The notes under the pieces: generated by a model
The model's input: the letters and a program-made list of their open reading frames with translations, nothing else
Databases searched by the model: none
What the model was told of the DNA's origin: nothing
Origin: Rhizobium sp.
GTDB lineage: Bacteria; Pseudomonadota; Alphaproteobacteria; Rhizobiales; Rhizobiaceae
Length of the DNA stretch: 64,000 nt
Assembly (NCBI GenBank): GCA_002796995.1
Contig: PEKW01000002.1
Coordinates: 939,990 to 1,003,989, forward strand
Direction: 5' to 3'
Program-made: the position numbers and the translations under genes
Shown: positions 55,015 through 63,810 of the stretch, piece by piece
Numbering within the stretch: the first letter of the stretch is position 1
How the letters are laid out: each line of letters opens with the position of its first letter

Positions 55015-55029
55015 TTAACAAAGCGTTAA
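55015..55029. promoter_or_regulatory. CtrA-type site TTAA-N7-TTAA
   Basis: TTAACAAAGCGTTAA fits the full CtrA consensus, with the start of the next gene 24 bases after. The rest of the 54779-55052 gap shows no gene. Confidence 0.55.
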
Positions 55030-55052
55030 TTATTGGAACGAGAGTGTCTGCC

Positions 55053-55367
55053 ATGAGGATCGATAGCGGCCTTAGCAGTTATTCATATCAGAGCCGGTAC
55101 ATACCGAGCACGACGGAAAACGAAGACGCATCGGCCGATGCCGCAGCGACGGCCAAGCCACGCGCCTCGACCAATGGCGCCTTCAGCAGCACGCTCCTGT
55201 CGTCCAACCTCGCAACCGCCCTGTGGATCGTCGAAGGCGGCCGCAAGGCTTCGGCAAGCCTGCAGCCCGATCTGACCACGGTTGCCGAAGAAGCGGCCGC
55301 ACCCTCGGTCGCCGAGAAGGTCGAAGCCCTCTACCGCGAATACGAACTGCCGGGCGACGACGGCTGA
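55053..55367 (+). CDS. Small hypothetical protein behind a CtrA site
   Basis: A 104-residue, low-complexity-leaning protein (MRIDSGLSSYSYQSRYIPST, then EDASADAAATAKPRAS). The C-terminal half is helical (AEKVEALYREYELPG). No known family. The CtrA-like site in its promoter suggests cell-cycle or motility-linked expression (inference). Confidence 0.65.
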   Translation: MRIDSGLSSYSYQSRYIPSTTENEDASADAAATAKPRASTNGAFSSTLLSSNLATALWIVEGGRKASASLQPDLTTVAEEAAAPSVAEKVEALYREYELPGDDG

Positions 55368-55474
55368 GCTGGAGACACCGCTGCTGCCGGAATGAAGAAG
55401 GGCGCCGCGGGCGCCCATTTTTGTTTCCGAAGACGAACCAATCCGCTGATCCGGTGTCCCGGCCGTCGCTCTCC

Positions 55475-55535
55475 TTCTTCTCCCCATCGGGGAGAAGGTG
55501 GCCCGAAGGGCCGGATGAGGGGGAGCGAAGCTCGC
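55475..55535. repeat. RIME-like repeat, copy 7
   Basis: CTTCTCCCCATCGGGGAGAAG followed by GGTGGCCCGAAGGGCCGGATG and AGGGGGAGCGAAGCTCG, matching copy 1 in module order. Confidence 0.75.
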
Positions 55536-55572
55536 AGGCCTTGCTCCACCACCCAGCGCCGGACTGTGGTCG

Positions 55573-56319
55573 TCAATGGGCGTGGTCGTGCCGGTCGGTC
55601 TTGCCATGGTCGTGGGCTTGGCCGTGTGCATGGCTCGCCTCGTGCCCGTCGTCATGGCTGCAGCCGCAGACGCTCTGGCTCGCCGCCTTGACGAAGGCCT
55701 CGGCGCCGCCGGCCTTCCATTCGTGCCAGGACTGCCAGAGGATCTGCGCCGAGGAATTGAGGAACAGGCCGGCCATGATGAAGGCGACGGCAAGGTCGGG
55801 CCAGGCGGTCGCCGTGCCCCAGACGCCGAGTGCTGCGATCATCACGATGACATTGCCGATCGCGTCATTGCGCGAGCACAGCCAGACGGAGCGCACATTG
55901 GCATCGCCGTCCTTGTAGTTCATCAGCAGCAGCACGCTCGCCACATTGGCGGCCAGCGCCATGAAGCCGATCGCGCCCATCACCGGCGCCTCGGGCATGC
56001 CGTCGTAGAACACCCGCCAGACGGTCGAGCCGAACACCCAGAAGCCCATCAGGAACAGGCTGATGCCCTTGGCGGCGGCGGCCATGCTGCGCACCTTGAG
56101 CGAGGCGCCGATCACGGCAAAGGAAATCCCGTAGGTCACGGCGTCGGCGAAGAAGTCGAGCGCGTCGGCCTGCAGCGCCTGCGAGCGGGCGAGCTGACCC
56201 GCCGTCATCTCGACCAAAAACATCGCCGCGTTGATGAAGATCACCATCCAGAGGCGGCGCTTGTAGGTATCCGACATGCCGTCGAAGGGGGCGTGCTCGT
56301 GGCCGTGGCTGGCGCTCAT
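55573..56319 (-). CDS. Cation diffusion facilitator (CDF) metal exporter
   Basis: A 248-residue inner-membrane protein with six hydrophobic segments. The metal site is in ALQADALDFFADAVTY (the first Asp pair) and NDAIGNVIVM. Both ends are rich in histidine (HGHEH; HDDGHEASHAHGQAHDHG), which suits Zn, Co, Ni or Cd binding. It is divergent from a MerR regulator with metal-type cysteines, so it is metal-induced export. Confidence 0.93.
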   Translation of the reverse strand: MSASHGHEHAPFDGMSDTYKRRLWMVIFINAAMFLVEMTAGQLARSQALQADALDFFADAVTYGISFAVIGASLKVRSMAAAAKGISLFLMGFWVFGSTVWRVFYDGMPEAPVMGAIGFMALAANVASVLLLMNYKDGDANVRSVWLCSRNDAIGNVIVMIAALGVWGTATAWPDLAVAFIMAGLFLNSSAQILWQSWHEWKAGGAEAFVKAASQSVCGCSHDDGHEASHAHGQAHDHGKTDRHDHAH

Positions 56320-56366
56320 TTGGTCTTTTCCTTTTCGTCTTGCTCTCGTTCGACGTCTTTCCTAAT

Positions 56367-56389
56367 CTCTATAGCGACTAGAGGTTCAA
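56367..56389 (-). promoter_or_regulatory. MerR-type promoter of the CDF gene
   Basis: On the reverse strand TTGAAC, then a 19-base spacer with the interrupted dyad CTCTAGTCGCTATAGAG, then TAGGAA. Long spacers with a central dyad are the hallmark of MerR-activated promoters. Confidence 0.7.
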
Positions 56390-56405
56390 GAGGGTTTTTG
56401 ACAAA

Positions 56406-56819
56406 ATGTACTCGATCGGCGAACTTTCCCGCCGCGCCGGCGTCAAGGTGCCGACCATCCGCTATTACGAACAGATGGGGCTGATCGCCGCGCCGGACAG
56501 GTCGGAGGGCAATCAGCGGCGCTACGAGCGCGCCGAGCTGGAGCGCCTGACCTTCATCCGCCATGCTCGCGATCTTGGCTTCCCGATCGAGGCGATCCGC
56601 GAGCTTCTGGCGCTGAGCCGCCATCCCGACGAACCCTGTGCACGCGCCGACCATATCGCCCGCGAGCAGCTGGTCGAGGTGCGCGAAAAGATCGGCCGGC
56701 TGCAGAAGCTGGAGCACGAGCTCGACCGCATCGTCTCCCATTGCGGCAGCCACACCGTCGGCGACTGCTATGTCATCCGGGCGCTCTCCGACCACGGCCT
56801 GTGCGACCACGAGCATTGA
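56406..56819 (+). CDS. MerR-family metal-responsive regulator
   Basis: A 137-residue activator. Residues 1-40 carry the MerR helix-turn-helix (MYSIGELSRRAGVKVPTIRY YE). The dimer helix follows and the metal site is formed by C78 (DEPCARAD), C113, C121 and C133 (HCGSH, GDCYV, GLCDHEH), as in ZntR/CadR types. It is predicted to switch on the divergent CDF gene. Confidence 0.92.
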   Translation: MYSIGELSRRAGVKVPTIRYYEQMGLIAAPDRSEGNQRRYERAELERLTFIRHARDLGFPIEAIRELLALSRHPDEPCARADHIAREQLVEVREKIGRLQKLEHELDRIVSHCGSHTVGDCYVIRALSDHGLCDHEH

Positions 56820-56832
56820 GGGGAGAACGGCG

Positions 56833-57291
56833 ATGCCGGTCATCAGGCAGCAGGACGCGCCGCTGGAAGAAGGCAAGGCCGAAGGGGTCAATGCCGAGCT
56901 AGGCGCCTATACGGCACGGCTCCTCTCCGATGCCGGCGGGCTTACCCAGTTCGGCGCCTTCGTCGAGACCCTGCCGCCCGGCTCCTTCTCCGCGCACAAG
57001 CACTGGCACGAGCGCGAGGACGAATTCGTCTATGTTCTCTCCGGTACCGTGACGCTGAACGAGGGCGACAGGCTGACCGAGATGCGGCCCGGCGATGCCG
57101 CGACCTTCAAGGCCGGCGTTCCGGTCGGCCACCGGCTGGAAAACCGCTCCGACGCCGATACCACCTATCTCGTGGTCGGCACCCGCTCGCCGGACGACGT
57201 GGTGCATTACACCGACAGGGATATTCTGCTCACCAAGGTGAACTTTGAAAAGACCCTGACTGACCGGGCCGGCAATCCGGTCAGCCGTTAG
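56833..57291 (+). CDS. Cupin-domain protein
   Basis: A 152-residue cupin with both motifs: KHWHEREDEFVYVLSG and GVPVGHRLEN. The tail VVHYTDRDILLTKVNFEKTL occurs in conserved alphaproteobacterial cupins of unknown activity. It follows the MerR gene by 13 bases with GGGGAGAACGG before the start, so it is probably co-transcribed. Confidence 0.9.
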   Translation: MPVIRQQDAPLEEGKAEGVNAELGAYTARLLSDAGGLTQFGAFVETLPPGSFSAHKHWHEREDEFVYVLSGTVTLNEGDRLTEMRPGDAATFKAGVPVGHRLENRSDADTTYLVVGTRSPDDVVHYTDRDILLTKVNFEKTLTDRAGNPVSR

Positions 57292-57308
57292 GCCGGTGGA
57301 AAACGGTC

Positions 57309-58844
57309 CTACAACGTGTCCTTCTCCAGCAGTGCGAGACAGTCTTTGGCTCGCTTCAGCAGAGCCGTCTTCTTGCCCTCGTCCATCCGCCGCCAGCCGG
57401 CGAGGATATTGGCCATGCGATGATTGCCGCGGAGCCTGTCCTCGTTGGCGGCGATGAAGCGCCAGTAAAGCGAGTTGAACGGGCATCCGTTTTCGCCGGT
57501 GCTGTCCTTAACGTCATAGGAACAGCCGCTGCAGAAATTGCTCATCCGGTCGATATATTTGCCGCTTGCCGCATAGGGCTTGCTCGCCATCAGCCCGCCG
57601 TCGGCGTAGAGCGCCATGCCCAGCGTATTGGGCAGCTCCACCCATTCATAGGCATCGGCATAGACGGCGAGATACCATTCGCACACCGCCTCGACCGACA
57701 GTCCGGCGATCAGGGCGAAATTGCCGGTCACCATGAGCCGCTGGATATGGTGGGAATAGGCATGCTCGATCGTGTCGCCGACGGCCGACGCCATGCAGCG
57801 CATCTTCGTCTCGCCGCTCCAGTAGAGGGCCGGTAAGGGACGATGCGCATCGAGCGCGTTGCGGCCGGCATAGTCGGGCATGAAGCGCCAGTAGATGCCG
57901 CGCACATATTCCCGCCAGCCGAGGATCTGGCGGATGAAGCCCTCGACCGCGTTGAGCGGTGCCGTGCCCTCGTGATAGGCGCGCTCGGCCCGGCGGATTA
58001 CGTCGATCGGCAGGAGCAGGCCGGCATTGAGATAGGCGGCGATCATCGAGTGGAAGAGATAGGGCTCGCCCGCCACCATGGCGTCCTGCCAGTCGCCGAA
58101 GGACGGCAGGATGTCCGTGACGAACTGCTCGAACTCTGCCTCGGCCTGTCTCGCCGTCACCGCGAAATGAAAGGGCCGCAACCGGCCGATGTGGTGGGAA
58201 AAACGCGCCTCGACCAGATCCAGCACATCGCTTGTGATCGCATCATGTCGCCATGACGGGCGTCGCGGGCCTTTCAGCCCCTTGGGCGGCGATTTGCGGT
58301 TCTCCTTGTCGAAGTTCCACTGTCCGCCCTCGGGCTCGTCGCCCCGCATCAGCACGCCGAAATGCCGGCGCATGTCCCGGTAGAAATACTCCATGCGCAG
58401 TTCCCGCCGGCGATCGGCCCAGCGCCCGAAGCCGGCCCGGCTGATCAGGAAGCGGTCGTCCTCGCGGATTTCGACCGGCACGCCGAGCCTTGCCTGCCAG
58501 CTGCGCATCTCCTCCATCAGCCGCCACTCGCCGGGCTCGGTGACCACCAGGCCTTCCGCGCCGGTTTCGGCCAGTGCACGTTCGACTTCGCCGAGCAGCG
58601 ACTGGCTGTTGTCGGGATCATCGAGCCTGACATAGCGCACGGCAAATCCGCGCCCCCGCAATTCCTCGGCGAAGTGCCGCATCGCGGAAAACAGGAAGGC
58701 GATCTTCTTCTGGTGGTGGCGCACATAGCTTGCCTCCGCCATGACCTCGGCCATCAGCACGACGGAACCTTGCGGATTGGCGTCCCGCAGGGTGGCGAGG
58801 GAATGGGAAAGCTGGTCGCCGAGAACGAGGTGAAGCAGGGTCAT
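57309..58844 (-). CDS. phrB: FeS-type bacterial (6-4) photolyase, PhrB-like
   Basis: A 511-residue DNA-repair flavoprotein. The four Fe-S cysteines are C350, C438, C441 and C454, the same numbers recalled for Agrobacterium PhrB, and H361, H365 and H366 lie in the active-site HAYSHHIQRL. The FAD region is intact. It uses blue light to reverse (6-4) photoproducts, binding DMRL as antenna. It has no neighbouring partner. Confidence 0.96.
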   Translation of the reverse strand: MTLLHLVLGDQLSHSLATLRDANPQGSVVLMAEVMAEASYVRHHQKKIAFLFSAMRHFAEELRGRGFAVRYVRLDDPDNSQSLLGEVERALAETGAEGLVVTEPGEWRLMEEMRSWQARLGVPVEIREDDRFLISRAGFGRWADRRRELRMEYFYRDMRRHFGVLMRGDEPEGGQWNFDKENRKSPPKGLKGPRRPSWRHDAITSDVLDLVEARFSHHIGRLRPFHFAVTARQAEAEFEQFVTDILPSFGDWQDAMVAGEPYLFHSMIAAYLNAGLLLPIDVIRRAERAYHEGTAPLNAVEGFIRQILGWREYVRGIYWRFMPDYAGRNALDAHRPLPALYWSGETKMRCMASAVGDTIEHAYSHHIQRLMVTGNFALIAGLSVEAVCEWYLAVYADAYEWVELPNTLGMALYADGGLMASKPYAASGKYIDRMSNFCSGCSYDVKDSTGENGCPFNSLYWRFIAANEDRLRGNHRMANILAGWRRMDEGKKTALLKRAKDCLALLEKDTL

Positions 58845-59004
58845 GAGCGGGAAACGTCATGCGCGAGCCGCCGGATCACTCCGCCTTGACAATCGATTGA
58901 AATCGGCGCATTGAAGCCGCCATGATCATCGCACGCGCACCCATCTCCTGCACGTATTTTTGGGCCTACCGGTAACCGGCGGCTCGACAGATCACCATGT
59001 CAAC

Positions 59005-59033
59005 AGGCCGCCGTCAGGCGGCCTTGTTGTTTT
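59005..59033 (+). terminator. Stem-loop terminator in the photolyase-GNAT gap
   Basis: AGGCCGCC and GGCGGCCT pair perfectly around GTCA, followed by TGTTGTTTT. It is oriented to end a + strand transcript, yet no + strand gene precedes it. Confidence 0.6.
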
Positions 59034-59081
59034 CCAGGACAAAAGCTCTCCCTGACGGCGCAAACGAAAAGGGAAGCGAAA

Positions 59082-59570
59082 ATGACCGAAGATACCGATA
59101 TCACCCTGCCGCGACCGCCCGTCGTGGTCATCCGGGCCGCCAAGCCCCATGACCTGCCGGAACTCAACGCCATGATCACGGCGCTCGCCCTGCACCATGG
59201 CGACGCCTCGGCGATGACGCCGGAAAAGCTCGAGCGCGATCTGTTCGGCCCGCTGCCGTGGATCACCGCGCTGGTCGCCGACGGTGGCGAAGGCCTGATC
59301 GGCTACGCCATCCTCGTGCCGCTCTACAGGGCCGAGGAAGGCAAGCGCGGCATGGACCTGCATCATCTCTACGTGCGCGACGGCCAGCGCGGCAACGGCA
59401 TCGGCCAGCACCTCGTCGCCCGTGCCCGGGAGCTTGCCCGCCAGTCCGGTTGCGACTACCTTTCGGTCAGTGCCGCGACCGGCAATTTCGCCGCCCATCG
59501 CTTCTACGAACACATGGATTTCGTGCCGCGTCCGGTCACCGGCATGCGCTACATGCAGGCGCTGTCCTGA
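59082..59570 (+). CDS. GNAT-family N-acetyltransferase
   Basis: A 162-residue transferase. The acetyl-CoA motif is RDGQRGNGIGQHLVARAREL (Q/RxxGxG/A), and NFAAHRFYEHMDFV is the C-terminal signature. It begins with the ligand-side helix RAAKPHDLPELNAMI. The substrate is unknown. AAGGGAAGCGAAA precedes the start. A PfpI-type gene follows after 43 bases. Confidence 0.9.
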   Translation: MTEDTDITLPRPPVVVIRAAKPHDLPELNAMITALALHHGDASAMTPEKLERDLFGPLPWITALVADGGEGLIGYAILVPLYRAEEGKRGMDLHHLYVRDGQRGNGIGQHLVARARELARQSGCDYLSVSAATGNFAAHRFYEHMDFVPRPVTGMRYMQALS

Positions 59571-59613
59571 GCGCGGCCACGCTTGGCTTTTTCGTTTCCA
59601 AGGAGAATTGCCC

Positions 59614-60180
59614 ATGCCCCGTATCGCCGTCGCCCTGCAATCCGATTTCGCCGACTGGGAGCCCGCGCTCCTGATGGCCGCCGCCCGCTACTATCTCGGC
59701 TGTGAGGTGCTGACCGCCTCGCCGGACGGCCAGCCCGTCGTCTCGATGGGTGGCCTCAAGGTCACGCCGGACATCGGCTTTGCCGAGATCGACCCCGAGC
59801 GCTTCGACGCCCTGGTGATCCCCGGCGGCTATGCCTGGGAAAAGGGCCAGGCCTTCGATTTCACTGATCTGGCAAGGGGTTTCCGGGCCGAGAACAAGGT
59901 CGTCGCCGGCATCTGCGCCGCGGCCAGCGCCCTTGCCGCCACCGGCCTGCTCGACGACGTCGCCCATACCGGCAATTCGCTCGCCTCGCATGGCAAGTAT
60001 CCGGGCTATCACGGGGCGGACCACTATCGCGACCAGCCGCAGGCCGTCTCCGATAGGGGCATCGTCACCGCGCCCGGTTCGGCGCCCGATACCTTTGCGA
60101 CCGAGGTCCTGAAGGCGCTCGACCTGTGGACGCCGGAGGCCGAAGCCGAACTCTCGGCCTTTGCCGCCGAGCACCGCTGA
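59614..60180 (+). CDS. DJ-1/PfpI-family glutamine amidotransferase-like protein
   Basis: A 188-residue protein; nucleophile elbow is GICAAASAL with Cys, the acidic residue is in IPGGYAWEKGQ, and the C-terminus has the ALDLWT end. AAGGAGAATTGCCC precedes the ATG. Family members are peptidases, glyoxalases or stress proteins; activity not assigned. Confidence 0.9.
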   Translation: MPRIAVALQSDFADWEPALLMAAARYYLGCEVLTASPDGQPVVSMGGLKVTPDIGFAEIDPERFDALVIPGGYAWEKGQAFDFTDLARGFRAENKVVAGICAAASALAATGLLDDVAHTGNSLASHGKYPGYHGADHYRDQPQAVSDRGIVTAPGSAPDTFATEVLKALDLWTPEAEAELSAFAAEHR

Positions 60181-60189
60181 TCTCGGGTC

Positions 60190-60468
60190 TCAAGGCTTCA
60201 GCGCCCGGCGGATGTCGCGGCTGTTGAGGTTGAAGGCCTGGCCGGCGGCCGGACCGCGCGCCGCTTTTGCGGCAGCGGCCGCGTCAAAGGCGGCGTGATG
60301 GCTGGAAAACCACGCGAGGCAGTCTTCGACGCTCGGCGTGGGATTTTCGGTCAGGCTGCGAAAGGCGAGCCGGTGGACGAAGCATTGGCTGCCGGACGGC
60401 CGGTGGAAAAAGACCAGCGCATCGAGATCGATGCGCCAGTCGAATTTGGGGCAGGGGGTGCCTGCCAT
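60190..60468 (-). CDS. Hypothetical protein after cbtA
   Basis: A 92-residue soluble protein (MAGTPCPKFDWRIDLDALVF; C-terminal NLNSRDIRRALKP). No recognised domain. It follows cbtA after six bases on the same strand, so it is the last gene of the cobalt operon; its role may be accessory. Confidence 0.7.
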   Translation of the reverse strand: MAGTPCPKFDWRIDLDALVFFHRPSGSQCFVHRLAFRSLTENPTPSVEDCLAWFSSHHAAFDAAAAAKAARGPAAGQAFNLNSRDIRRALKP

Positions 60469-60474
60469 GGGGCC

Positions 60475-61233
60475 TCAGGCTTCGAAACGGCGGCGCAGGT
60501 GGCCGCTGAGCGAACCGAGCAGCGCCCAGAACAGCAGGCTGGTCAGCGTCGCGATGACGACGAAGCGATGCGACATCGCCTCTGGCGCCAGGGCCTGTTC
60601 GCCCTCCGGCGGAACCGGTGCGCCGATGACGTGCGGCAGCGCGATCAGCACGATCGCCACGGCCGCAGCCCAAGGCTTGCGCTGGAAGAACAGCAGCGCC
60701 AGACCGGCCGCCGTCGAGAGCGCCGTTCCCACCCACCAGACCTGACGCTCGAAGAGCGGTGCGGCGGGCGTACCCGGAAGTTCCGGATGCAGGCCGAAGC
60801 CCGGTGCGAGCATCACCACGACGAAGCCGCACAGGCCCCAGATGAGGCCGCTCCTCCAGTCGCTGTGGCGACCGGAGATCTGCATCAGCCCGTTCAGCAC
60901 CAGCGCAAAGCCGATGGCCGTCAGGATATTGGCGGCGAGCGTATAGGCGGTGCGTTCGATGCCGTCGGCGGGTGCCCAGGCGTCGGCGCTGTGATGGTCG
61001 TGCGCTTCGGTGGCGGCTGCCGCGTCATGGTCGTGGGCGACGCCCGCGTCATGATCATGGGTAGCCCCCGCAGCCGCGCCGGGGTCGTGGCTTTCTGCCG
61101 TTTCCCCGGTTTCATAGACTTCGGCCGCCAGGATGAGCGGCGTCGTTCCGAGAAATTGCGCGAGCGTCACCACCGTCCCGACGATCAGCCCGACCAGCAC
61201 CGAAGTGAAGACGAGCGAGCGAAAGAGAGACAT
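60475..61233 (-). CDS. cbtA: Cobalt transporter CbtA
   Basis: A 252-residue membrane protein with about five hydrophobic segments and a His-rich loop (HDHDAGVAHDHDAA, EAHDHHSAD). It matches CbtA, predicted to import cobalt, often under B12 riboswitch control. It follows cbtB after 11 bases. The loop should bind metal; mechanism is not known. Confidence 0.9.
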   Translation of the reverse strand: MSLFRSLVFTSVLVGLIVGTVVTLAQFLGTTPLILAAEVYETGETAESHDPGAAAGATHDHDAGVAHDHDAAAATEAHDHHSADAWAPADGIERTAYTLAANILTAIGFALVLNGLMQISGRHSDWRSGLIWGLCGFVVVMLAPGFGLHPELPGTPAAPLFERQVWWVGTALSTAAGLALLFFQRKPWAAAVAIVLIALPHVIGAPVPPEGEQALAPEAMSHRFVVIATLTSLLFWALLGSLSGHLRRRFEA

Positions 61234-61244
61234 CGGTGCTCCCC

Positions 61245-61421
61245 TCAATGGCAGGGGAAGGCGTTGGCGTGGCGCGCGTCGTGGGCGGCGTTGTGCACCA
61301 CTTCCATCGGCGAGAAGCCGACGAAACCGACGACGAAGAGGCCGAAGAAGACGCTGAGCAGCGCCGGCGCGATGCGGCCGGCGACGGACGAGGTGGATGC
61401 GGTGACGGTGTTGACGGACAT
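61245..61421 (-). CDS. cbtB: Cobalt transporter subunit CbtB
   Basis: A 58-residue protein with one membrane helix (PALLSVFFGLFVVGFVGF) and the metal-binding tail VHNAAHDARHANAFPCH (four His, one Cys), as in CbtB. It is the first gene after the cobalamin riboswitch. AGGGAACC precedes the ATG. Confidence 0.92.
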   Translation of the reverse strand: MSVNTVTASTSSVAGRIAPALLSVFFGLFVVGFVGFSPMEVVHNAAHDARHANAFPCH

Positions 61422-61561
61422 GGTTCCCTCCGAACAAGTGACGATGGATATCGACGGCCGGAGGAGAAGAAAACGGGGACAAAGGGACGGCTGCGGATCG
61501 ACGATCCAGGCCGCACAATCTCCCTGTCTTCCGGACAACCCCGCCCGGCAGGCGACGACAG

Positions 61562-61735
61562 ATGATGGCAGGTCTCCTGGCTTGCGGGTCATGACACCTT
61601 GGACAGCCTTCCCGGATCGTCTCCAGTGGCCATGTCGTCCAGGCGTTCGCCGCTCACAGTTGCGGGGGCAGCCACGAATCGAGCCCCGTCAGGGTCGTCC
61701 CTATCGTGTTCCCTATTAATCCCCGAAGCGCCGCT
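61562..61735 (-). ncRNA. Cobalamin riboswitch
   Basis: On the reverse strand the element runs from about 61735. AATAGGGAACACGATAGGGA, then GCTGCCCCCGCAACTGTGAGC at 61673-61653 region, and the B12 box AAGCCAGGAGACCTGCCATC at 61583-61564 all match the conserved core. It controls cbtBA by vitamin B12; the expression platform lies in 61422-61561. Confidence 0.95.
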
Positions 61736-61836
61736 TCTGGGGAACCATCGCGGCCACTATCGCGGCGGCGGCCGGCCATGTCAATGTCGGCGGACGGACC
61801 GCGGCGGGAGAATTCGTCGTCCTGGCTGGTGCCGGC

Positions 61837-62061
61837 TCAGTGCCGGACCGGCGGATGCTGCGACCATTGCTGCAGCGTCGTCTTGATCAGCACCAAGGCG
61901 GCCTGCTGCGCATGATCGCGCTCGCGCGGATCGACGATATTGGAAAGCCGCTTCTCGAAGGCCTGCACCGTCTCGTCCACCCAGCGATGCAGGGCAGGAT
62001 CCGGATAACTGTCGAGCAGCGAGCGGAGCGCGCTTTCCATTCGCCGGCGTTCGATGCTCAT
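61837..62061 (-). CDS. Small hypothetical protein
   Basis: A 74-residue helical protein (MSIERRRMESALRSLLDSYP, then HRWVDETVQAFEKRL). No family recognised. AAGGACTGC precedes the start. It lies upstream of the riboswitch on the same strand, without a joint operon being likely. Confidence 0.6.
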   Translation of the reverse strand: MSIERRRMESALRSLLDSYPDPALHRWVDETVQAFEKRLSNIVDPRERDHAQQAALVLIKTTLQQWSQHPPVRH

Positions 62062-62216
62062 GCTGCAGTCCTTGACTGTTGTGACGAAACGCACTCTGGC
62101 CCGGCAGCCTTGCGCGATGCTGGAGGGGCGGGGGGCGAACTGAGGCTGCCGTGCGGCATGGCCCTCTAGATAGCCGACACTCGCCCCTCACCCTGACCCC
62201 ACACTCCACTCGAAAC

Positions 62217-63134
62217 TCACTCCACCGCCGGCACGGCCTTCAGATAGGCGGCGATCGCCTCGCGGTCGGCGGGCGTCAGTTCCGCCATGTTCTTCTGCAC
62301 CTCCACCATCGAGCCGCCGACGCTGTCGAAGTCGGGGGTGAAGCCGGTTTCCAGATAGCTGGCGATATCACCGGCCGACCAAGCGCCGACGCTCTTCGAG
62401 CCGGGTGTGATGTTGGGGATGGTGCCCTGACCTTCCGGGTTCGGCCCGCCGGCGAGCCACCGGCCGGTCTTGAAGCCGCCGAGCATGTCGCGCGGCGTGT
62501 GGCATTCGCCGCAATGGCCGGGGCCCTCGACCAGATACTGGCCGAGTTTCACCTGGTCGTCGGCATTGGCGAGTTCGACGCGCGGCGCATCGTTGAAATA
62601 GAGGAATTTCCAGCCGCCGAGCGCATAGCGGATGTTGAACGGGAAGGGCAGTTCGTGCGCGGGCGCCACCGTCTCGCTTGCCGGCAGCGTCTTCAGGAAG
62701 CCGAAGAGGTCGTTGATGTCCTTCGGGGCCATGCGGGCATAGGAGCCATAGGGGAAGGACGGGTAGAGATGCTTGCCGTCGCGGCCGACCCCGCGTGTCA
62801 TCGCATCGCCGAATTCCGCCAGCGTCCAGGCGCCGATGCCGGCGGTGGGCGAAGAGGAGATATTCGGCGCATGGAACGTGCCGAACGGGCTTCTCAGCGG
62901 CGCGCCGCCGGACAGGACCAGCCGGGCGTCACCCTCGGATTTCGCCGCCGCATGACAGCTGGTGCAGCCGCCGGCAAAGAAGATGCGCCGGCCGTTGTCG
63001 AGGTCCGCCGCGCCGAGATCGGCCCAGACGGAAGCGTCCTGGCGCTGAGGCGCCGTGACGATGAGGAAGCCCGCGCCGCCGACCACGCCGAGCGCCACCA
63101 GCGCGCCCAGCCGTTTCAGCCATTTCGATGCCAT
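62217..63134 (-). CDS. Diheme c-type cytochrome
   Basis: A 305-residue exported cytochrome. A single N-terminal helix is signal or anchor. Heme sites are C57-x-x-C60-H61 (CTSCH) and C208-x-x-C211-H212 (CGECH); methionine ligands lie at later NITPG.. blocks. It resembles the cytochrome subunits of membrane alcohol/aldose dehydrogenases but no such dehydrogenase is adjacent. The start at 63134 follows GGAGG. Confidence 0.92.
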   Translation of the reverse strand: MASKWLKRLGALVALGVVGGAGFLIVTAPQRQDASVWADLGAADLDNGRRIFFAGGCTSCHAAAKSEGDARLVLSGGAPLRSPFGTFHAPNISSSPTAGIGAWTLAEFGDAMTRGVGRDGKHLYPSFPYGSYARMAPKDINDLFGFLKTLPASETVAPAHELPFPFNIRYALGGWKFLYFNDAPRVELANADDQVKLGQYLVEGPGHCGECHTPRDMLGGFKTGRWLAGGPNPEGQGTIPNITPGSKSVGAWSAGDIASYLETGFTPDFDSVGGSMVEVQKNMAELTPADREAIAAYLKAVPAVE

Positions 63135-63235
63135 GGCGGCCTCCAACCTCGATGTCTTTTGCTTGCGGATACGCGGCGCCGGCTCGCCTCACGAAAAATG
63201 CGAGGGGCCGGCGCCGGTGGATCGTCCCGTCGGTC

Positions 63236-63679
63236 TTACTTCTTCAGGCGGTAGGTCTCGTGACAGCTCGAACAGGTCGCGCCGACGGCCTTCATCACGG
63301 CGCCGGTGCTGGCCTGGTCGGTCGGCATTGCAGCGAGCTGGGCTTCGGCCACCTTGGTCAGTTCCGCGGCCTTGGCCTTGAAGTCATCCATGTTTTCCCA
63401 GATCTTCGGGCTTGCTTCGGAGTCCATGCCGACTTCCGAGCCGGCCGGGAAATGGTTGGGGAAGTCCTTGCCGGCTTCCGCCATGGTGGTGAGCGAAGCC
63501 TTGACGACCTCCGCGTCGAAGGGCTTTTCGCCCTTGACGATCGCGCCGATGGCGCCCATCGCGCCGCCGACCTTCTTCATCATCTCCTGGCGAACGACCT
63601 GCGGCTCGTCGGCGGCGATCGCGGCGGTCAGGCCCAGTCCGGTGACGATGGCGGCAGCCAGGACAAGTTTGAGCTTCAT
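63236..63679 (-). CDS. Cytochrome c-556 / c' type
   Basis: A 147-residue periplasmic cytochrome: signal ends at TAAIAA, four helices follow, and the heme site CSSCH is at residues 136-140, near the C-terminus as expected. It belongs to the c' / c556 type, used in electron transfer or NO binding. The diheme cytochrome follows after 101 bases, so they may be co-transcribed. Confidence 0.93.
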   Translation of the reverse strand: MKLKLVLAAAIVTGLGLTAAIAADEPQVVRQEMMKKVGGAMGAIGAIVKGEKPFDAEVVKASLTTMAEAGKDFPNHFPAGSEVGMDSEASPKIWENMDDFKAKAAELTKVAEAQLAAMPTDQASTGAVMKAVGATCSSCHETYRLKK

Positions 63680-63810
63680 CGGGTATCTCCATTATGGCGG
63701 GCCGGACGGACCGGCGGTTGGATGGCAAGAATGCGCCCGACGATGTTTGCAAAATTGTGCGACAGGAATGAAGTCACATTCAGGTGAAGTTGCGGTCTTC
63801 GTCCAAAGTT

